Position numbers and translations under genes: made by a program. Under the pieces are notes generated by a model, which worked only from the letters and a program-made list of their open reading frames with translations, did no database searches and was not told the origin of the DNA. From Rhodospirillales bacterium (lineage in GTDB: Bacteria; Pseudomonadota; Alphaproteobacteria; QKFK01; SZUA-500), in the NCBI GenBank assembly GCA_003252195.1, contig QKFK01000008.1, positions 1-11,271 on the forward strand: DNA of 11,271 nucleotides, given 5' to 3'. Shown piece after piece: positions 7,750 to 11,271 of the stretch. The stretch's first letter is position 1. Each line of letters opens with the position of its first letter.

Positions 7750-8985
7750 ATGAGAAAACAAACCAAATTAATGTGTTTCTTAGGCGTGTTTTTATTATCC
7801 GCATCTGTTTGTATTGCTAAAAACAATGGCATAGCTATTACTGCTATTGTAAATGATGATATTATAACTAATTTTGATATATCATCACGCATTAGAATGA
7901 CATTAACAGCTTCTCGTATACCGGTTACCCCAGAGAATCTAAACCGCGTTGCTAAATTTGAGTTAAATAGTTTGATAGATGACAAACTCAAGCAACAAGA
8001 AGCAAAAAGATTAAATATTACAGCTAGCGATGAAGAGATAGAAAAAGCGATTCAAACAATTGAGGCTCAAAATCGCTTACCAGCAGGCGCGCTAAAAAAG
8101 ATCAGCTTAGATTCAGGAATGAGCGAAGATGCATTTAAAGAGCAGATTATGACGCAGGTTTTGTGGCTTAAAATTGTGAGGGCTCTTTCTGCAAAACAAA
8201 TAATAGTCTCTGACGATGCTGTTGAAGAAGAATTAAAAAGGCTCAAAAAGTCTTTAAGCAGCACGCAATATCTTTTGTCTGAAATCTTTTTGCCATATTC
8301 AATGGCAGAAAACACCGAAACGCTTGAGAAAACAGCTCTTGAAATTGCAAAAGCGGCTAAAGAAAACAACAATTTTTCTGCGTTGGCAGCACAATTCTCA
8401 CAAAGTCCATCAGCGTCTAAAGGCGGAGCTATGGGGGCTATTAGCAAGACTGAAATTTTTAAGCCATTGCAATCTGTTGTTGAAGGCATGAATAAGGGAG
8501 ATGTTTCAAGTCCAATTAAGACAGAAGATGGTATATATATTCTATATCTTGCAGACAAAAGAGGACCTCAAGAAATTAATAAGGATTATGAATATAGCTT
8601 AAGCCAGATATCTGTCCCTCTTAATAAAGATATTAAAGATGTTTTAGCTAAGCTAGAAAACAACAAATCATCATGTGAAAAATTTAATAATTTAGCATCA
8701 GAGCTATCTTATAAAAACTCTGGCGATATTGGCAAGATTATGCAAAGCGTAATGCCTAGTAACATAAAAACCGTTATAGGTTCTTTAGCTGTTGGCGAGG
8801 TTTCAAAACCTATAAAAACGAATGATGCTAATTTGTTGATAATGGTTTGTGGTAAAGAAGAAATGACCACATTGCCTAATAAGAATTTAATTAGAAATAA
8901 GCTGGAATCACAAAAAGCGGAAGCATTTGCTGCAAAAGTTTTGCGTGAACTACGCCGTAACGCAATTATTGAGATTAGACAATAA
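7750..8985 (+). CDS. surA: Periplasmic chaperone SurA (parvulin family)
   Basis: A periplasmic chaperone that escorts unfolded outer-membrane proteins, including LptD, to the BAM complex. The 411-residue protein has a signal peptide (MRKQTKLMCF, cleavage likely after CIA at residue 23), a SurA N-terminal helical domain (about 28-150, with AIVNDDIITNFDI and ELNSLIDDKLKQQEAKR), a parvulin-like domain (about 172-272, with FSQSPSASKGGAMG and a GIYILYLADKRGP end) and a second weaker parvulin-like region (about 280-380) before a C-terminal helix. The His residues of active parvulins are not seen at the usual places (SEIFLP and GIYIL), so prolyl isomerase activity is doubtful and chaperone action more likely. 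A start at 7744, two codons earlier, is possible; I preferred 7750 for ribosome-site spacing. The stop overlaps the rsmA start as TAATG. The usual downstream neighbour pdxA is absent. Confidence 0.92.
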   Translation: MRKQTKLMCFLGVFLLSASVCIAKNNGIAITAIVNDDIITNFDISSRIRMTLTASRIPVTPENLNRVAKFELNSLIDDKLKQQEAKRLNITASDEEIEKAIQTIEAQNRLPAGALKKISLDSGMSEDAFKEQIMTQVLWLKIVRALSAKQIIVSDDAVEEELKRLKKSLSSTQYLLSEIFLPYSMAENTETLEKTALEIAKAAKENNNFSALAAQFSQSPSASKGGAMGAISKTEIFKPLQSVVEGMNKGDVSSPIKTEDGIYILYLADKRGPQEINKDYEYSLSQISVPLNKDIKDVLAKLENNKSSCEKFNNLASELSYKNSGDIGKIMQSVMPSNIKTVIGSLAVGEVSKPIKTNDANLLIMVCGKEEMTTLPNKNLIRNKLESQKAEAFAAKVLRELRRNAIIEIRQ

Positions 8986-9837
8986 TGAGAGATGTAGCAG
9001 AACAGTTATTACCGCCTCTTAAGGACGTTATAAATTTACACGAACTTAATGCTAAAAAGGCATTGGGACAAAACTTTCTTTTAGATATGAATTTGACATG
9101 GCGTATTGTTAGGGAAACATTGCGTTATTTGAACCAAGATTCTTTTAATGGAGCCCATGTGTTTGAAATTGGTTCGGGCCCTGGGGGATTGAGCAGGGCT
9201 ATTTTGGCTGGAGAACCGTCAAAATACACAATTATAGAGCTAGATAAAAGATGTATTAAAATTGCAGAAGAAATTAAATCTGCTTATCAAGAATACCCTA
9301 CAGAAATTGAAATTATAGAAGGTAATGCGCTAAAGGTTGATTTGATTTCTATCTCTAAATCTCCGCGCCATATTATTGCAAATCTTCCATATAATGTATC
9401 AACAGCATTATTAACCAATTGGCTGGAGAATTACTCTGATTTTGCGAGCATGACACTAAGAAGTAGCTCAAAGATTAATTGCGGCACCAGCAAGTGATAG
9501 TTACGGTAGATTGTCAGTGCTAACTCAGTGGCTTTGTGATGTTAGAGTTTTGTTTGATGTTCCTCCGCAAGCATTTACGCCTCCTCCCAAAGTTACATCG
9601 TCTGTTGTGATGATAACGCCAAAAAAAGAGATAAAGCTAAAACCATCAATAGAATCATTAAGCACGGTTACGGCAGCGGCCTTTGGTCAAAGGCGTAAGA
9701 TGCTTCGCTCTAGCCTAAAATCGCTTGGTGATGTAGAAGAGTTATGCGCTAAGGCAAATATAGATCCGAGTTTGCGCGCAGAAAGATTAAGCGTTGATGA
9801 TTTTTGTCGCTTAGCATTGGTGTTTGAACAAAAATAG
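8985..9837 (+). pseudogene. rsmA: 16S rRNA dimethyladenosine transferase RsmA (KsgA), frame broken by an apparent 11-base deletion
   Basis: In intact form RsmA dimethylates two adjacent adenosines near the 3' end of 16S rRNA, a late step of 30S maturation. The first frame (8985-9497) has KALGQNFL (25-32), the SAM motif EIGSGPGGLS (61-70), the acidic residue in IIELD (Glu85) and the catalytic NLPYNVST (133-140), but after MTL at residue 158 it changes to unrelated residues and stops. The family sequence resumes in another frame at 9460 with EVAQRLIAAP, then SYGRLSVLTQW, PPQAFTPPPKV and FGQRRKMLRSSL, ending at 9837. Relatives normally have M-(L/F)-Q-K between the two parts; those codons are missing, best explained by loss of about 11 bases at 9458-9460. 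A TAA at 9457 blocks the second frame upstream. With four residues restored the protein would be about 287 residues, normal for the family. It may be a true lesion or an assembly error. Confidence 0.88.
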
Positions 9838-9904
9838 TTTTGCACATTTTCACATCATTGCTCGCTTATTCGAGTATATACCGATAGCGTAACCAAAGAC
9901 CATG

Positions 9905-9923
9905 TTGCTAATGGCGCTAGCAA
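9905..9923. repeat. 6-bp inverted repeat in the rsmA / AIM24-gene convergent gap
   Basis: TTGCTA (9905-9910) and TAGCAA (9918-9923) flank a 7-base spacer between two convergent genes, where transcription should end on both strands. There is no T-run after it on either strand, so it is at best a weak terminator candidate. Nothing else clear is seen in 9838-9954. Confidence 0.25.
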
Positions 9924-9954
9924 GCTGTTAAACCTCTGCGTAAGCTGATGAAGT

Positions 9955-10893
9955 CTATCTGCGAACAATCTTTATTTGTGATGCTACATCTCTAGAAATG
10001 CGAGAAGTAAGCCTACTAAAAGGCAGAGATTGCAACCATACGCGCCCTTGACCTGTTAAAGAAGATAAAAACACGCCTTCTCCGCCGAGCATTTGCGATT
10101 TAAAACCACCCGCTCCAACTATGTCCATATCAATAGAAGGTTCATAGGCGACTACACAACCTGTGTCAATATGGAGTTCTTCACCTAAAGACAATCTTTT
10201 CTCGATGATTGTACCACCAGCATGGATAAAAGCCATGCCGTCACCACACAATTTTTGCATAATAAAACCTTCTCCTCCAAAAAATCCGGTTAAGATTTTC
10301 TTTTGCATAAAAATGTCAATAGTTACGCCTTTAGCTGCACATAAAAAGCTGGTTTTTTGGCAGATAATCTCACCACCAAGGGCACTTAAATCTAAAGCTA
10401 CAATTTTACCAGGGTAGGGGGCTGCAAAAGCGGCGTGCTTTTTCCCGCCGTGTCCTTCATGGGTGTATACATCCATAAAAACACTGCTCCCGCCTAGCAT
10501 ACGTTTGCCGATGCCAGCCATTTTGCCCATAATGCCTTTTTCAGAGCCATCTCCCATGATTGTGTTCATTTGGATTTCAGAATCTTTGTACATCATAGCG
10601 CCAGAGTTAGATATAATTGACTCCCCTGGGTCTAACTCAATTTCTACAAATTGCATATCATCACCATGAATAGTGTAATCCACCTCATCAGCGATGGTTG
10701 TTTTAGGTTTTATTTGTGGAATGTAAGAATTTGAATGCTCGTTTCTAGCAAAAAAACCAATTTTGCTTATTGGCAACCAGTTTGCCATTCCTTCTTTCCA
10801 AGCGAGGGCTTTAGGATTTTGTTGAGCAAAAGATATTGCGTCAGAATCTGTTAGAGGGCCAATTTTTTTTCCGCTTAAACCAAAGTACCACAT
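9955..10893 (-). CDS. GYF_2 domain - AIM24/TIGR00266 family fusion protein
   Basis: The 312-residue protein joins two recognisable modules. Residues 1-47 match a GYF_2 (DUF4339) domain: MWYFGLSGKKIGPLTDSD, then AWKEGMANWLPIS. These are thought to bind proline-rich peptides or act as protein-interaction modules. Residues about 78-295 match the TIGR00266/AIM24 family, a glycine-rich beta fold of uncertain function in bacteria and named from a yeast mitochondrial protein. Within it a motif recurs at about 132, 204 and 268: MLGGSSVFM, FFGGEGFIM and MLGGEGVFL, suggesting three related beta units. No signal peptide or membrane segment is visible, so it is probably cytoplasmic. The ATG at 10893 has AAAGG 8 bases upstream. 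It is a single gene, convergent with the lpt operon and divergent from ftsK. The family call is firm; the function is unknown. Confidence 0.88.
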   Translation of the reverse strand: MWYFGLSGKKIGPLTDSDAISFAQQNPKALAWKEGMANWLPISKIGFFARNEHSNSYIPQIKPKTTIADEVDYTIHGDDMQFVEIELDPGESIISNSGAMMYKDSEIQMNTIMGDGSEKGIMGKMAGIGKRMLGGSSVFMDVYTHEGHGGKKHAAFAAPYPGKIVALDLSALGGEIICQKTSFLCAAKGVTIDIFMQKKILTGFFGGEGFIMQKLCGDGMAFIHAGGTIIEKRLSLGEELHIDTGCVVAYEPSIDMDIVGAGGFKSQMLGGEGVFLSSLTGQGRVWLQSLPFSRLTSRISRDVASQIKIVRR

Positions 10894-10964
10894 TATAAAA
10901 ACCTTTCTAAAAACGGCAGATAAGCTATTAATTTAAAATAATATTAACCATATTTTTCTATTCT

Positions 10965-10992
10965 TTAATAATAGAGATTACTCTATTTTTAA
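10965..10992. repeat. Imperfect 12-bp inverted repeat between the AIM24-family gene and ftsK
   Basis: TTAATAATAGAG (10965-10976) and CTCTATTTTTAA (10981-10992) are reverse complements apart from one T-T mismatch, with an ATTA spacer. It lies near the middle of the divergent 172-base gap, 72 bases upstream of the AIM24-family start and 73 upstream of ftsK. Its position fits an operator shared by divergent promoters. The downstream T-run on the plus strand is terminator-like, but the stem is AT-rich and no gene upstream on that strand would need it. Confidence 0.45.
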
Positions 10993-11065
10993 TGTTCTTT
11001 GCAACGATTTAGCCACAAAAGCTGATTTGCAAGGGTTTTTTATTGATGTATACGGTGTTTTAACT

Positions 11066-11271
11066 ATGAATTTAGAAGAAATTCTTACAACCGAAAATAT
11101 AGAAAAATTTAAGCATAAAGCCAAAAAAATCTTTGGAATATTTATGGTTATATTTTCTGCTCTTGCAATTATGGGGGTTTTTTCATTTTCTCCATCAGAT
11201 CCATCTTTTAACACGGTTAATCAAAATAGCTATACTCATAACATAGCAGGAATATTCGGCTCATTTTCAGC
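11066..11271 (+). CDS. ftsK: DNA translocase FtsK, N-terminal fragment cut by window edge
   Basis: Sixty-eight codons are visible. The protein starts MNLEEILTTENIEKFKHKAKK, has a first membrane segment at about 22-39 (IFGIFMVIFSALAIMGVF), then SFSPSDPSFNT, NQNSYTHNIAGIFGSFS. The pattern of a first helix followed by 'S-S-P-x-D-P-S' and a later 'N-x-x-G-x-x-G' is the signature of the four-helix FtsK N-terminal domain that anchors the protein at the septum. FtsK pumps DNA and activates XerCD at dif; xerD lies about 7 kb upstream. The ATG at 11066 has only a weak GGTG ribosome site 8 bases away. The frame stays open for about 43 codons upstream, to a TAA at 10934, but has no ATG or GTG start there. 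The motor domain is outside the window, so this rests on the N-terminal pattern alone. Confidence 0.8.
   Translation, partial: MNLEEILTTENIEKFKHKAKKIFGIFMVIFSALAIMGVFSFSPSDPSFNTVNQNSYTHNIAGIFGSFS

Noticed and set aside
8067..8558. 163-codon open frame on the minus strand inside surA
   Set aside because: It is antisense to a well-supported SurA parvulin region; the translation is a low-complexity shadow.
9440..9500. Programmed ribosomal frameshift in rsmA
   Set aside because: There is no slippery heptamer or convincing stimulatory structure at the junction, and conserved residues are missing there, which points to a deletion.
9861..9874. CTCG / CGAG inverted repeat in the convergent gap
   Set aside because: The arms are four bases only, with no T-run; this is expected by chance.
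10937..11065. Upstream extension of the ftsK frame, containing FFIDVYGVL, which resembles a HAD phosphatase motif
   Set aside because: There is no ATG or GTG start in the extension, the match is a few residues only, and the ATG at 11066 gives a normal FtsK N-terminus.
10978..11214. 78-codon open frame on the minus strand in front of and over ftsK
   Set aside because: It overlaps the recognisable FtsK N-terminal region on the other strand and has no family features.

Overview
The window looks like core chromosome of an AT-rich alphaproteobacterium. This rests on gene order and protein type: aroB-aroK running divergently from a small membrane protein, a secreted protein and xerD; then lptF-lptD-surA-rsmA; then an AIM24-type protein and the start of ftsK. 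A complete shikimate route and an LPS export pathway argue against the most reduced obligate intracellular lineages, but the low GC (about one third by eye) and lost operon members suggest a streamlined or host-associated genome. The exact lineage cannot be named from this sequence.

Layout. Positions 1-1363 (minus strand) carry aroK and then aroB, overlapping by 14 bases; aroB runs off the left edge. Positions 1479-4244 (plus strand) carry an apparent operon: a 46-residue membrane protein, a 557-residue exported helical-repeat protein and XerD, with gaps of 8 and 1 bases. After a 73-base gap with a candidate promoter, 4318-9837 (plus strand) is an outer-membrane biogenesis operon: lptF, lptD, surA and a broken rsmA, each start overlapping the previous stop. 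Positions 9955-10893 (minus strand) encode a GYF_2-AIM24 fusion protein. From 11066 (plus strand) the N-terminal membrane region of FtsK begins and runs off the right edge. No stretch over 300 bases lacks a gene; the longest gaps are 115 bases (1364-1478), 117 bases (9838-9954) and 172 bases (10894-11065).

How the genes work together. AroK and AroB serve aromatic amino acid synthesis. LptF (inner-membrane part of the LPS exporter), LptD (outer-membrane LPS translocon) and SurA (periplasmic chaperone that helps fold outer-membrane proteins such as LptD) form one envelope-building unit. XerD and FtsK act together at dif in chromosome dimer resolution, though here they are about 7 kb apart and not in one operon.

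The points most worth checking are the damaged rsmA, which appears to lack about 11 bases at a conserved motif; the absence of lptG and pdxA from a cluster that usually has them; the small membrane protein and exported solenoid protein in front of xerD; and inverted repeats in both divergent intergenic regions. I see no mobile element, CRISPR array, tRNA or rRNA. Most of the window is ordinary housekeeping DNA.
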